From contig NZ_JBQJIK010000040.1 of assembly GCF_052078665.1 (NCBI RefSeq), forward strand, positions 1-64,000: a stretch of DNA of 64,000 nucleotides. The letters are read 5' to 3'. The notes under the pieces were generated by a model that had not been told where the DNA came from, ran no database searches, and was given only the letters and a program-made list of their open reading frames with translations. Positions 9,322 through 18,042 of this stretch are shown here, piece after piece. The stretch's first letter is position 1, and every line of letters starts with the position of its first letter. The DNA is from Inquilinus sp052078665 (GTDB lineage Bacteria; Pseudomonadota; Alphaproteobacteria; DSM-16000; Inquilinaceae). The position numbers and the translations under genes were made by a program.

Positions 9322-11390
9322 GCCGCGACAGCCGCTATCCAGACGTTCACCATAGCCGCCCTGCCGTTGCCGTCGACCAATTCGAGGCGGGCTCCACCGA
9401 GGTTGCTCGGATACCAGAGTTCTACGGGTGTCTCAGACGGCGCGCCGAGCGGGCGGCCGTTTACCATCCATCGAAAAGGCGCTTGACCGCCGTGTCCCCG
9501 CAGACTCACGGGCCCATCACCGGCCCAGATCTCTGCGCCCTCTGCCGGAACGTCTATCATCGGTACGTCGTTCTGGGTCGGTTGCCTGGAGAAGCGCACC
9601 AGGCGAGGCGGCAAATCGGCACGAGCGGCGAGGGGTGTGCCGGGTGGTGGGGGGCCGGCAGGATCGACATGCGGATCAGGTAGGATGTCAAAGATCTGGA
9701 AGAGGAGGGGGGCCGCTGTTGCCCCGCCGAAACTGCCGGGCATCGGGGCGGAGTCCGGCCGTCCTATCCACACCCCAACCGTGTGATCCGCGTCAAAACC
9801 CACGGCCAATGCATCACGAAAGCTTGCCGATGTTCCGGTCTTGAATGCCACACGCCGCTGACCACCAATCTCTCCGCCACCTGGCGCGCCAGGTGGCTGC
9901 ATCGACGCGAGGATATCGGCGACAGCCCAAGCGGCCTCCCTGGTCAGCAGCGGCACACCCGACTGTTCGGGATCGGATTGACGGTAGCGCAGCGGCCTGG
10001 CCAGGCCGTGGTTGGCGAGCCCCGCATAAAGCCTCACCAGATCCTCCAGACTTATGCCGCAACCACCGACGGCAACGGCCAGCCCGGCTTCGGCGTCCGG
10101 CTGCGGTATGCGCAGTGTAACACCTGTCGACCGCATTCGGGTCAGAAGCCGCGACGGTACGAGGGCATTGAGCAAATCAACCGGGACAGTATTAACGGAC
10201 CGAAGGAGAGCTTCTCGCGCGGTAATGACGCCGCCAAAGCCTCCCTCAAAGTTCTCGGGAGAGTAGGTCCCGTGCCGGGTCGGCAAATCGTCCACCAGCG
10301 TTTCCGGGTGGATTAAAAGTGTTTCAAAGGCGAGGCCGTAAATAAACGGCTTCAGTGTCGAGCCAGGGGAGCGTACGGCTCTGGCATAGTCGAACTCACC
10401 GTTGCGGGACGCATCGTTGAAATCGATAGACCCGACATATGCCACCACGGCGGCATCACGATTTCGAACCACTATGGCTGCTGCGTTGGCTGCAGGAGGC
10501 AGAAAATTTTGTCGCGCCTTGATTATCCTTACGACCTGATCTTGAATAGGGCGGTCTACCAGCGTGGTCACGGCTTCTGCTTGCTCCGCCTCTGCGCGCA
10601 ACGTCTGTGACAGATGCGCGGCAAAGTCGGGCATTGGCATTCGCACTGCTGGTATGTCCTCCAGCCGAGCGGTCCCTGCCATCTCAGAGGTAATCACACC
10701 AAGCGAAACCAACCTTTGGAGGACTTTGTCCCGTGCGGCACGTGCCGCTTCGGGGCGGCGATCCGGGCGACGCAGAGGTGACTGCGGCAGCGCCACGAGA
10801 AGCGCCGCCTCGCCCACGGTCAAGCGACGCGGCTCCTTGCCAAAGTATGCAAGGCTAGCCGCGCGTACTCCTTCCAGATTGCCGCCAAATGGGGCAAGGG
10901 TAAGATACAATTCAAGAATCTCGCGCTTGCCATAACTGCGCTCAAGAGCAAGTGCTTCCGCCATTTGACGGAGCTTGGCTGCAACGCTCATCGGTTTTGG
11001 ATCAAGCAGCCGAACCACCTGCATGGTTATGGTCGATGCGCCGGAAACGACGTGGCCATTCCAGACCGCCTGCCAGGTCGCTCTTGTGAGTGCCAGTGGA
11101 TCGACGCCAGGGTGCGAGAAGAACCGATGATCCTCGTAGGAAATCAGCATTCTGATATAGAGAGGAGAGACGTCCTCCAGTCGAACGGGCAGTCGCCACG
11201 TCCCGTCCGGCGTGCCGAACGTCCGTAGCAAGTGACCTTGACTGTCCATTATCTGTGCCGAGACGAGGCGTGCACGGGCTACGCTCGGAGCGCTTACGCT
11301 CAGGTATCCAGCGAGACCGAGCGCCACCAGCAGGCCTCCGGCAATCAGGGCGAGCCTGCCCGGGCTAGTCCTTCGGAACAACATTAACAT
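9315..11390 (-). CDS. pbpC: Penicillin-binding protein 1C (bifunctional glycosyltransferase/transpeptidase-like)
   Basis: Class A PBP of about 691 residues, anchored by one N-terminal membrane helix (LALIAGGLLVALGLAGYL). The glycosyltransferase domain shows the catalytic SYEDHRFFSHPGVD motif near residue 85 and STITMQVVRLL. The transpeptidase domain has the SxxK serine in SPGSTLKPF (about 340), an SVN motif and KTGTS (about 520). The C-terminal beta domain ending in ELVDGNGRAAMVNVWI fits the BiPBP_C domain that marks PBP1C. The start at 11390 is inferred: it lies within the last codons of the upstream alpha-2-macroglobulin gene (about 26 bp overlap), suggesting translational coupling; ATG 11384 is equally possible. 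pbpC next to a bacterial alpha-2-macroglobulin gene is a well-known pairing. Confidence 0.94.
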   Translation of the reverse strand: MLMLFRRTSPGRLALIAGGLLVALGLAGYLSVSAPSVARARLVSAQIMDSQGHLLRTFGTPDGTWRLPVRLEDVSPLYIRMLISYEDHRFFSHPGVDPLALTRATWQAVWNGHVVSGASTITMQVVRLLDPKPMSVAAKLRQMAEALALERSYGKREILELYLTLAPFGGNLEGVRAASLAYFGKEPRRLTVGEAALLVALPQSPLRRPDRRPEAARAARDKVLQRLVSLGVITSEMAGTARLEDIPAVRMPMPDFAAHLSQTLRAEAEQAEAVTTLVDRPIQDQVVRIIKARQNFLPPAANAAAIVVRNRDAAVVAYVGSIDFNDASRNGEFDYARAVRSPGSTLKPFIYGLAFETLLIHPETLVDDLPTRHGTYSPENFEGGFGGVITAREALLRSVNTVPVDLLNALVPSRLLTRMRSTGVTLRIPQPDAEAGLAVAVGGCGISLEDLVRLYAGLANHGLARPLRYRQSDPEQSGVPLLTREAAWAVADILASMQPPGAPGGGEIGGQRRVAFKTGTSASFRDALAVGFDADHTVGVWIGRPDSAPMPGSFGGATAAPLLFQIFDILPDPHVDPAGPPPPGTPLAARADLPPRLVRFSRQPTQNDVPMIDVPAEGAEIWAGDGPVSLRGHGGQAPFRWMVNGRPLGAPSETPVELWYPSNLGGARLELVDGNGRAAMVNVWIAAVAAQ

Positions 11391-14300
11391 AGCCAGCAGT
11401 CGTGCGCCCCTGGACCGAGGGGATATTGACGCCCTCGACAGTCGTGGCAGGCCAGATGTATCTTCCGACACTGGCGGCTCGAACAAGATAGCCGAACCGG
11501 AAGCCGCGCTGAGCCTGATCCAGATCAATGAGGGCCAAGAAGCGATCGTCAGCAAAATCGCGACGTCGGACCGCTGTTTGATCGACTAGATCAAGCCGCA
11601 GCTGCTTCCGAGCTTGCGGCGCCAATGCCAGTCCTTCCCGGAGATCAACGTCTTCAATTCTCCAGCCACCAGGCAATAGATCGACGAGAACCGCTGAGCC
11701 GGTAGCATCTTCTGATGCCTTGCCTTCAATGACGACAGCGAGGAGCTCGCTTCTGGGAATGGAGGTGGATTGCAGGTCCACGGGAAGGTCGGGATCGCCA
11801 CCACCGTCTAGCCTGTAGACGTTGCGCCGTATCATGATGGCGGCATTCGGATCGGGATTTATCGCCAGAGCCGGCAGGGCCGGCACGCCGCGTATCAAAA
11901 GATCAGATACAATTTCCTGCGGACCAAGATTCTCAATACGAATTGATTTGTTAAGAACTTCGATTCCGATTTCCGGTGAGTTCCATGCGTTGCTGTCGAT
12001 AGTGTGTACTCCAGAGTCGACCTTGAATATCGTTTTCGGGACGGTCGATCGAGCTCTTCGGAGTTCTGCAAGAGCCAGCTTCCCACGGGCTACCAAGCCC
12101 AGCTCGGGGTCGCGATCGACAACTGCTTGAGTGGCCTTGAGGAACTCATCAAACCCCGATCCGGAAGCTCCCGTTCCAGAAAGGCCATAGACGAGATCGG
12201 CGAGGTTCTCGATCGGTAAAGTTCCGGTCTGTTCCATGGAAATCGGCAAGATGACGCCGCTTAGCTCATCTTCCTCAGAAAAACCAAAAGTATGCAACGC
12301 TGCAGCAGTGAATGCACGGGATGCCAAGTCGGAACTCGGGGGATCTTCGCTGTCCTCACAGGATTGCTTCATGCGGTCCAGATCAGAAAATGTCGCGAGA
12401 TTGAGTCTGACCAATACATATAATGGATACGCATAGTCGATCCTGCACGCGTAGTCGGAATCGGACAGAGAAATCCTAAGATAGCCGCCCGCAGACTTGA
12501 TTGCATCGCGCGGAATGTCAAGACCATGCTCCTGGCCTGTAAGCAATGTGTCCAAAATGAACGCCGTCAGCTCCGGCATGCCAGCAGTATCCCGCTCTCC
12601 GGGGTAAAGCGGAAAGTCCCCTTCGGGGCGCTGTGTCGCGAGCAATTCCAAGAGAGCTGTGTTGAATTCGTCTGCAAGAGCCGACGCATTGGTGACCCCA
12701 GTGCCAGATTCCACAATGGCAGAGAGAAGGAGTGTCAATCGCGCGGCAAGTTCATAGGTTGTCATAACCGGACGTTCTGATTCATCCTTGAAAAGATGAA
12801 GGTCAAGCGTTGGCGCTATCGATATTCTCTGCCGAAGTCTGATGGTTGCCGGTGCCAGTGCCTCGACCGAGGCCAAGACGGCATCGCGCGTCAGTTCCAG
12901 AGACTGGTTTGGAGCAAGCTGCATTCGAACGAGATGTGTCGTCGGACGAGTCGCAGGGCGAACCGGCAGCGTCCACCGCCTCTCAATATCAACCAGACTT
13001 GTGTCGATGGACCGGATGCGCAGGGTGAGGTGAGAGAGTGCCAAGTCGCGTACCGCGTCCAGGGGGCTTGCGACAAGATCGAACTGAATGCGGGTTCGTT
13101 CACCTTCAGCCAAATGGGTGCGCCAGACCGTATCCCCTTTGATGGAAATTGGACCGCTCGAACTTAGAGAGATCTCGTACTCGCTGGCCGCTGAATGGAG
13201 ATTGCGCAGATCGACGCCGGCCGTTGCCATGTCACCTGGTGCCATGAAGAGCGGCAGATCCTCCTGGGCCGCGACGATATCACTGACCTCCACTTTCGCC
13301 TGCGCCGCTCCGGATTGAGCGGGGGTCCAGGCGACAGCCATCAACTGAAGGCGTCCCAGGAAGTCCGGCACAGGCACTTCGAAGCTGGCTCGGCCCTGTT
13401 CGTCGAGGGCTGTGATGCCGGAGAACCAGACGACTGTGCGAGGCCATGTGTAGTCGCCTATCCGAAGAGAACCGAGGTCGACATCACCACCCGAGTGGAG
13501 CGGCGCAGCATTTCCCTGATCAGTGATGACTCGGCCATAGCTGTCGAGAATCTCGACTCCGAGGCGGCGCGGCCCGTGGAAATGAACAAAGGGATCTGGT
13601 GGCGCATAGTTTGTCAGGCTCAGGATTCCGGCGTCGACTGCGGCCAGCGCCACGTAGCCGGAAGAACCCGGGCGCAAGCCCTTGATCTCGACGACTACGC
13701 GCTGGTCTCTACGAGGGGTCGCAGTCCTCGGAACGTGGATACTGGCTTCGAGCTGCGAACGTGGATCGTGAACAGCGAAGCTCGCTACTCCAATGGCGCG
13801 CGGTGGGTCCATCCCATCCGTGGCACGGTCGATCGGCCGGAAGACGGTGGCCAGCAGATAGGGATGGGGACCCCAGCGCTCGTCAACTGTCAGCGAGATA
13901 TCGACGGGTTCGTCGTCGACATCCCGGCTGACGATCTCGTGCACTCGATCGCTCGCGACCGCGAGAATCAATTCGCCCGGGAAGGCAGACTCGATTCGTG
14001 CCGTCAAAGTGTCCCCCGGTCGATAGGCTTGGTTATCGAGTATGACCTTGACGAGATCGGGGCGGCCGGCGCTGCGGATTGTGCTCTCAAAGCCCAGCGT
14101 AAATGAGATCTCTGTCAACAACTGCCCCGCTTCACGGGTCAATTTGAGGTGATAGCGGCCAAGCGGTTCGTCTATCGGCAGTCGCGCGGATCTCTCCGTT
14201 CCATCGGCCAGCGTTCCGCTTCGCAGAAGATGGCGATAGATCTGTCCTTCGTAGTCAAACTCGCTGTCATCGTCGCGTTGACGCTGCCACTGGAACGCCT

Positions 14301-16824
14301 CCTCCTCGGCGAAGAGCTGCCATTTCAAACTCGGAACCGGGATCTGACGGCCGTCGTCGTCAACGGCGACAATTTCGATCTCCGCGGGTTTGCCGGCGCC
14401 GGCAGGAGGGGAAACACGCGCCCCGAGCCAGTGGTGGCCTGGGCGCCCGACTCTCCAGTTGAAATCGCTGCCGACTGGACGCCCATCCGTGTCATCAATC
14501 TGCACGCGCACATTTGCCTCGAGCGGCACCGCGGCTTTGGGAAGCACATCCAGCACGACATCGATTTCCGTCGAGCCGTCTTCCGATGTGCGTGGCAATT
14601 CCCTGGGTGGCCCGGAAGCGACGACAGCACCTTCCTGAGGCTCTTCGCCTCCAAAGTGGAAGCTCTCGAATCCCTTGAAGGGGGCGCCTGCCCGCCGGAG
14701 GACCATGCGGTAGCGACCGGAGAGGCCTGCAGCAGGCGCGCCGTAGAGATACTTCGCGTGGAGTTTGACGTTCTTGGGCGCATCCAGCGTGATCGGTTCC
14801 TTATCGGGATTGTCCACCTGCAGTTCAATGCGGTTCGGAACGAAGTTCTTGACCTGGAGATCGGCTGAACCCACCAGGGAATTGCCCGCATATATCTCCG
14901 TCCGCCACGCGCCGGACGCTGCAGCGTGTGGCAGCTTCAAGGACACATGAGCAACTCCAGCCTTGAATTCCCGGATATCCAGTTCGGGGATGACGGACTG
15001 GTCTGGGGCCACCGGTCGGAGCCTGAGGGGGGGCGGCTCGATCCCCATGGCTCGATCGTTCCGCACTATGACCATCACCTCGACAGTCTCGCCCGGGCGA
15101 TATATGCCGCGGTCAGTCCATACGTAGGCGTCCAGCGGACCTGGCGCCGCCCTTCCGGCGATGTTGCGATCGCTGAGATCAAGCGCGTCGCCGGACGTAT
15201 CGAGGAATGCAAAATCACCGGCAGGCCCGAATGCAAGGACACCGCGCAGTCGATTGCCGAGGATGCCCTGAGCGAGGCCGGGGGCGAAACTTACGATCCC
15301 ATCCGCGTCGGTGGACGAGCTACCCAAGATGCGATTGGCAGCACTGACAAGGTCGACGCGTATTCCAGGATAAGCCATGCCCTCGCTGATCGAACGCGCG
15401 ACGACATGGAGCCCGCCCGACCCACGCATCAACTGGAGACCGATGTCCGTACGGACGATCCACTGGGTCGGAATCAATTCGGATTCGAGGGTGCCATAGC
15501 CGAAACTTTCGATCCAGTCATCCTCCGTGAGGGGGTCCTTAGTGGTATTTCCTGGTATTGCAGCCAGGGCATACACTCCATTGCCAAGTGCATCTGGCGC
15601 TCCATCATCAACAAACCCTTTTGAAAAGATCCCATCTCTGAAGTGTTCCGCTCCACGCGCGTCTAAAATCGCCCCGATTGGCAGCTCCGTCAGGGTCTCG
15701 GTATTTCGGCTATCATCTATCTTGGCGCTGCCCCACCACACAATTCGGCCCGATCGGAGTCTGATATTCTCGAAGGCTTCAAAATCAAGACTCTTCCCAA
15801 CACGCCCAAGTGCCACCTCGTTGATGAGCTGGCGATCCGTTATTTGAAGTAGTAACAAAGTCACTTTCTTTACATTTACGGATTTTAGTGGAATCAGCCC
15901 GCGACCGTCTTTAGGCAAAATTAAGGTGTCTGACTTAAAGGCAAGATCGGGTGCGCGATCGCCGATCTTAATCTCAACATTACGATCCGATTTAAGAGAG
16001 CGACCATCGGCAGCAGCTAGTTCTGCTTTCAGCGTCACAGTATATTTTTCTCCAAATCTTAAACCATAGACACATAATTGTTCTCCAGCTATTGCGATCT
16101 CAACAGCCCAGGGTTCCTCCTTGGAGTCATAAATTCGCTTTGCCAGTACCCAATTCTGATACTGAGTTTGCCGCACCATATCCAACGGCGAACTAAAAGT
16201 GACGCACCATTTCGGTGTTCTTCCATCCTGGCTTGTCTCTTCTCCATCTTGAAAAAACTCCAGGTCGGACCCCCGCAATTCGGCGAGTCTTTTCTCAAGC
16301 GCGGGATCCGAGATGAGCCGCCCGATCTCGGCCCAGGTCCTGATTGCCAATTCACGCCTCTCCTGGCTCTCGAGGTGTCGGGCAATCAGCAGAAGCGCTT
16401 CGGTTGCAACTCCGCTGTCGGTCGTCTTTGACACCGTTGCGGTGACAAAAGCATTATATGCCGCCGCAGCGCCTTCAGGCGCGTTCGGGTCGAGGTTGCG
16501 CCATGCACGGGAGAGCTGCAGCCAGGTCTCAGCGTCGCCTGGACGTCCTGCGACAATCTCTTCGAGCGCTTCCACCGCCTGACGCCAATGGCCCGTCTGA
16601 GCGGCGTCCTTGGCGGCGCGCAAGCGAGTGGCCAAGCTGACGCCGGCAGACGTTGGGGCGATGGCCAAACGTTCGCGGTAACGCTCGGCATCTGCCGCGA
16701 TGTCGGGCAACTCAAGCGCTGCGGCGGGAACAAGCACGCCAACAAGCAGGGCCAGCATGACGGCCGACGCTATACGTCCTGCCCGCAATATAATTACCCG
16801 ATAGCATTTTGTGAAATTTGCCAT
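11365..16824 (-). CDS. Bacterial alpha-2-macroglobulin family protein, thioester-less
   Basis: Large periplasmic protein (about 1819 residues), YfhM-like. A signal peptide ends near VPAAALEL; there is no lipobox Cys, unlike E. coli YfhM. A helical TPR-like region follows (about 40-160), then macroglobulin domains with the hallmark AYVWTDRGIYRPGETVEV (about 565-585), VDAGILSLTNYAPPDPF, GVEILDSYGRVI and WFSGITALDEQGRASFEVPV. At the position where the thioester CxEQ normally opens the thioester domain (about 1345-1360) the sequence reads ESERPVMTTYELAARL: no Cys or Gln, so covalent trapping of proteases is not expected. Start: ATG at 16824 precedes the signal peptide; a TTG 8 codons upstream lies inside a 16-bp tandem duplication. 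The 5' third (about 15540-16300) is strikingly AT-rich compared with the rest. It overlaps pbpC downstream, so the two form an operon. Confidence 0.92.
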   Translation of the reverse strand: MANFTKCYRVIILRAGRIASAVMLALLVGVLVPAAALELPDIAADAERYRERLAIAPTSAGVSLATRLRAAKDAAQTGHWRQAVEALEEIVAGRPGDAETWLQLSRAWRNLDPNAPEGAAAAYNAFVTATVSKTTDSGVATEALLLIARHLESQERRELAIRTWAEIGRLISDPALEKRLAELRGSDLEFFQDGEETSQDGRTPKWCVTFSSPLDMVRQTQYQNWVLAKRIYDSKEEPWAVEIAIAGEQLCVYGLRFGEKYTVTLKAELAAADGRSLKSDRNVEIKIGDRAPDLAFKSDTLILPKDGRGLIPLKSVNVKKVTLLLLQITDRQLINEVALGRVGKSLDFEAFENIRLRSGRIVWWGSAKIDDSRNTETLTELPIGAILDARGAEHFRDGIFSKGFVDDGAPDALGNGVYALAAIPGNTTKDPLTEDDWIESFGYGTLESELIPTQWIVRTDIGLQLMRGSGGLHVVARSISEGMAYPGIRVDLVSAANRILGSSSTDADGIVSFAPGLAQGILGNRLRGVLAFGPAGDFAFLDTSGDALDLSDRNIAGRAAPGPLDAYVWTDRGIYRPGETVEVMVIVRNDRAMGIEPPPLRLRPVAPDQSVIPELDIREFKAGVAHVSLKLPHAAASGAWRTEIYAGNSLVGSADLQVKNFVPNRIELQVDNPDKEPITLDAPKNVKLHAKYLYGAPAAGLSGRYRMVLRRAGAPFKGFESFHFGGEEPQEGAVVASGPPRELPRTSEDGSTEIDVVLDVLPKAAVPLEANVRVQIDDTDGRPVGSDFNWRVGRPGHHWLGARVSPPAGAGKPAEIEIVAVDDDGRQIPVPSLKWQLFAEEEAFQWQRQRDDDSEFDYEGQIYRHLLRSGTLADGTERSARLPIDEPLGRYHLKLTREAGQLLTEISFTLGFESTIRSAGRPDLVKVILDNQAYRPGDTLTARIESAFPGELILAVASDRVHEIVSRDVDDEPVDISLTVDERWGPHPYLLATVFRPIDRATDGMDPPRAIGVASFAVHDPRSQLEASIHVPRTATPRRDQRVVVEIKGLRPGSSGYVALAAVDAGILSLTNYAPPDPFVHFHGPRRLGVEILDSYGRVITDQGNAAPLHSGGDVDLGSLRIGDYTWPRTVVWFSGITALDEQGRASFEVPVPDFLGRLQLMAVAWTPAQSGAAQAKVEVSDIVAAQEDLPLFMAPGDMATAGVDLRNLHSAASEYEISLSSSGPISIKGDTVWRTHLAEGERTRIQFDLVASPLDAVRDLALSHLTLRIRSIDTSLVDIERRWTLPVRPATRPTTHLVRMQLAPNQSLELTRDAVLASVEALAPATIRLRQRISIAPTLDLHLFKDESERPVMTTYELAARLTLLLSAIVESGTGVTNASALADEFNTALLELLATQRPEGDFPLYPGERDTAGMPELTAFILDTLLTGQEHGLDIPRDAIKSAGGYLRISLSDSDYACRIDYAYPLYVLVRLNLATFSDLDRMKQSCEDSEDPPSSDLASRAFTAAALHTFGFSEEDELSGVILPISMEQTGTLPIENLADLVYGLSGTGASGSGFDEFLKATQAVVDRDPELGLVARGKLALAELRRARSTVPKTIFKVDSGVHTIDSNAWNSPEIGIEVLNKSIRIENLGPQEIVSDLLIRGVPALPALAINPDPNAAIMIRRNVYRLDGGGDPDLPVDLQSTSIPRSELLAVVIEGKASEDATGSAVLVDLLPGGWRIEDVDLREGLALAPQARKQLRLDLVDQTAVRRRDFADDRFLALIDLDQAQRGFRFGYLVRAASVGRYIWPATTVEGVNIPSVQGRTTAGYVNVVPKD

Positions 16825-16848
16825 CTTATCAATTTGCCATCTAATCAA
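16817..16848. repeat. 16-bp tandem duplication over the alpha-2-macroglobulin start
   Basis: TTTGCCATCTTATCAA (16817-16832) is followed directly by TTTGCCATCTAATCAA (16833-16848), differing at one base. The first copy contains the ATG used by the alpha-2-macroglobulin gene (minus strand); the second supplies a decoy ATG that reads Met-Ala-Asn then stops. It looks like a slippage duplication of the initiation region and could affect translation, or it could serve as a paired protein-binding site in the divergent promoter region. Confidence 0.7.
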
Positions 16849-16984
16849 ATTTGCCTAGCGTCGTCGGTTTCCCGACGGCCAGCTAATAGGCTATCATACC
16901 AAGAACCTCATGATGAGGGAATGAGAAATGTTACTTGTCGTGTTTTGCCAAGGATGGCTCTCTGATTGATTACGGGAGCAAAAT

Positions 16985-17275
16985 ATGAGTAGAAAATCTT
17001 CTGCATTTCTGAGTTACGTTCGTGAAGTGGATGAAGTAAAGGACGTAACTAGATTTCGGGAATCTCTTGAGCAAGCGGTTCGGGAATTGGGATTGGAGGA
17101 TTTTTCGATTTTTCATGATCGGCTTGATGTGCAGTGGGGCGATGATTGGCGCGAGAGAGTTAAAAATTCTCTTGATAAAGTGCAGATACTGATAACAATT
17201 ATTTCTCCTGGATTATTCCGTAGCGAGCCATGTCGCTTTGAAATTGAGTTTTTTTGGAAAGAGAGGCAAAAGTAG
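16985..17275 (+). CDS. TIR-domain protein, N-terminal part (frameshifted)
   Basis: Ninety-six residues carrying the first two thirds of a bacterial TIR domain: the opening strand AFLSYVREVDE, FSIFHDRLDVQWGDDWRERV, then ITIISPGLFRSEPCRFEIEFF. In related proteins a Glu in the CRxE region serves as the NADase catalytic residue, and Glu is present here. The start has a good ribosome site (GGGAG, 7 bases before ATG). The frame ends at a TAG 18 bases past a run of seven T; one extra T in that run (or a -1 shift) joins it to the next frame and restores the sequence FFLEREAK...FVLPIYFVKTP expected for this TIR subfamily. The gene is much more AT-rich than everything around it, a sign of transfer. Confidence 0.78.
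   Translation: MSRKSSAFLSYVREVDEVKDVTRFRESLEQAVRELGLEDFSIFHDRLDVQWGDDWRERVKNSLDKVQILITIISPGLFRSEPCRFEIEFFWKERQK
17249..17255 (+). other. T7 homopolymer at the frameshift in the TIR gene
   Basis: Seven consecutive T between GAG and GG. The TIR fold continues in the -1 frame right after this tract. An eighth T would fuse the two halves into one protein of about 351 residues. The tract does not form a canonical X_XXY_YYZ heptamer in the zero frame, so a real mutation, transcriptional slippage or a homopolymer sequencing error are the main explanations. Confidence 0.75.
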
Positions 17276-18042
17276 AGGGTTCAAAGACATTTGTATTGCC
17301 GATATATTTTGTGAAAACTCCAGCCTTCGAACCCGAGGCTGACTCGTCCGACGAGTTAATTGTGCGATTGCGCGAGCGGTCGTATCTCGACTTTCGAAAC
17401 CTGCGTATCAAGAATAAGGACGATCAGGAATATCGGAAGGAAATCATCTCGGCCGCAGAACGAGTCGCGGGGCTGTTGTCTCCGGATGATGGTGGCGGAT
17501 CGGTCAAAAGGCTGTCGCTGGTAAGCAGAATTCGATCGGGTGGGAAATCCAGTTCTCTCGCCAAGCGCGCAGACGGTGACGTGGGAGAGCCGGAAGTTGC
17601 ACCAATAGTAACGAATCGGACAATAGATACAAATGAAAATATCATTGTAAGAGGCAAGAAAGATATAGAATCTGGCATTCATTATCACTCAATAAAAAAA
17701 ACATTGATCAGGTTATTTTTATCGACGATTGCTGTTGCACTTATATTATCGGTCATTTATTGGAGAGACTCTATTTTTGACTATGCTAGGAATTCTATTT
17801 TTGGGGAAAATCCGCCGATCGAAAATCCGCCGATCGAAATAATTCCGGAGCCAAGGGATTGTGTCGTCCAGCGCTCCACCCAGAGCTACCGCGAGCCTAA
17901 CACACAGGCGATGCTCGGACCCCATTTGAGCCCGGGCGAGCGCGCGCGGACGGTGGGGCGCGTGGCGGGCAGCGATTGGCTCGTGGGTGCTGAAGAGAAC
18001 GGCGTGCGCTTCTACTTCCGTGCGGTTGACTGCGGCTCTTAA
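17254..18042 (+). CDS. TIR-domain protein, C-terminal part: TIR end, membrane helix, SH3-like domain
   Basis: Continuation of the TIR protein in the shifted frame (its TTG is not a credible start). It begins with the rest of the TIR fold (FVLPIYFVKTPAFEP, SYLDFRNLRIKNKDD, ISAAERVAGLL), then a polar linker, one transmembrane helix (LIRLFLSTIAVALILSVIYW), a duplicated ENPPI linker, and a C-terminal domain of about 60 residues (CVVQRSTQSYREPNTQA ... GSDWLVGAEENGVRFYFRAVDCG) that resembles a bacterial SH3-type domain with a possible Cys-Cys bridge. The expected topology is a cytoplasmic TIR and a periplasmic SH3-like sensor. No partner such as Thoeris ThsA is visible nearby. If intact it could be a membrane-tethered NAD-consuming defence or stress effector; this is inference only. 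Confidence 0.72.
   Translation: MEREAKVEGSKTFVLPIYFVKTPAFEPEADSSDELIVRLRERSYLDFRNLRIKNKDDQEYRKEIISAAERVAGLLSPDDGGGSVKRLSLVSRIRSGGKSSSLAKRADGDVGEPEVAPIVTNRTIDTNENIIVRGKKDIESGIHYHSIKKTLIRLFLSTIAVALILSVIYWRDSIFDYARNSIFGENPPIENPPIEIIPEPRDCVVQRSTQSYREPNTQAMLGPHLSPGERARTVGRVAGSDWLVGAEENGVRFYFRAVDCGS
17806..17835 (+). repeat. 15-bp perfect tandem repeat in the TIR-protein linker
   Basis: GAAAATCCGCCGATC occurs twice in tandem (17806-17820 and 17821-17835), encoding ENPPI twice immediately after the membrane helix. The length keeps the frame, so copy number could vary without breaking the protein. Confidence 0.8.

Noticed and set aside
17246..17262. Programmed -1 ribosomal frameshift site in the TIR gene
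   Set aside because: The zero-frame codons GAG TTT TTT TGG do not make an X_XXY_YYZ heptamer, because the base before the first TTT is G. Slippage during transcription, mutation or sequencing error are more likely.
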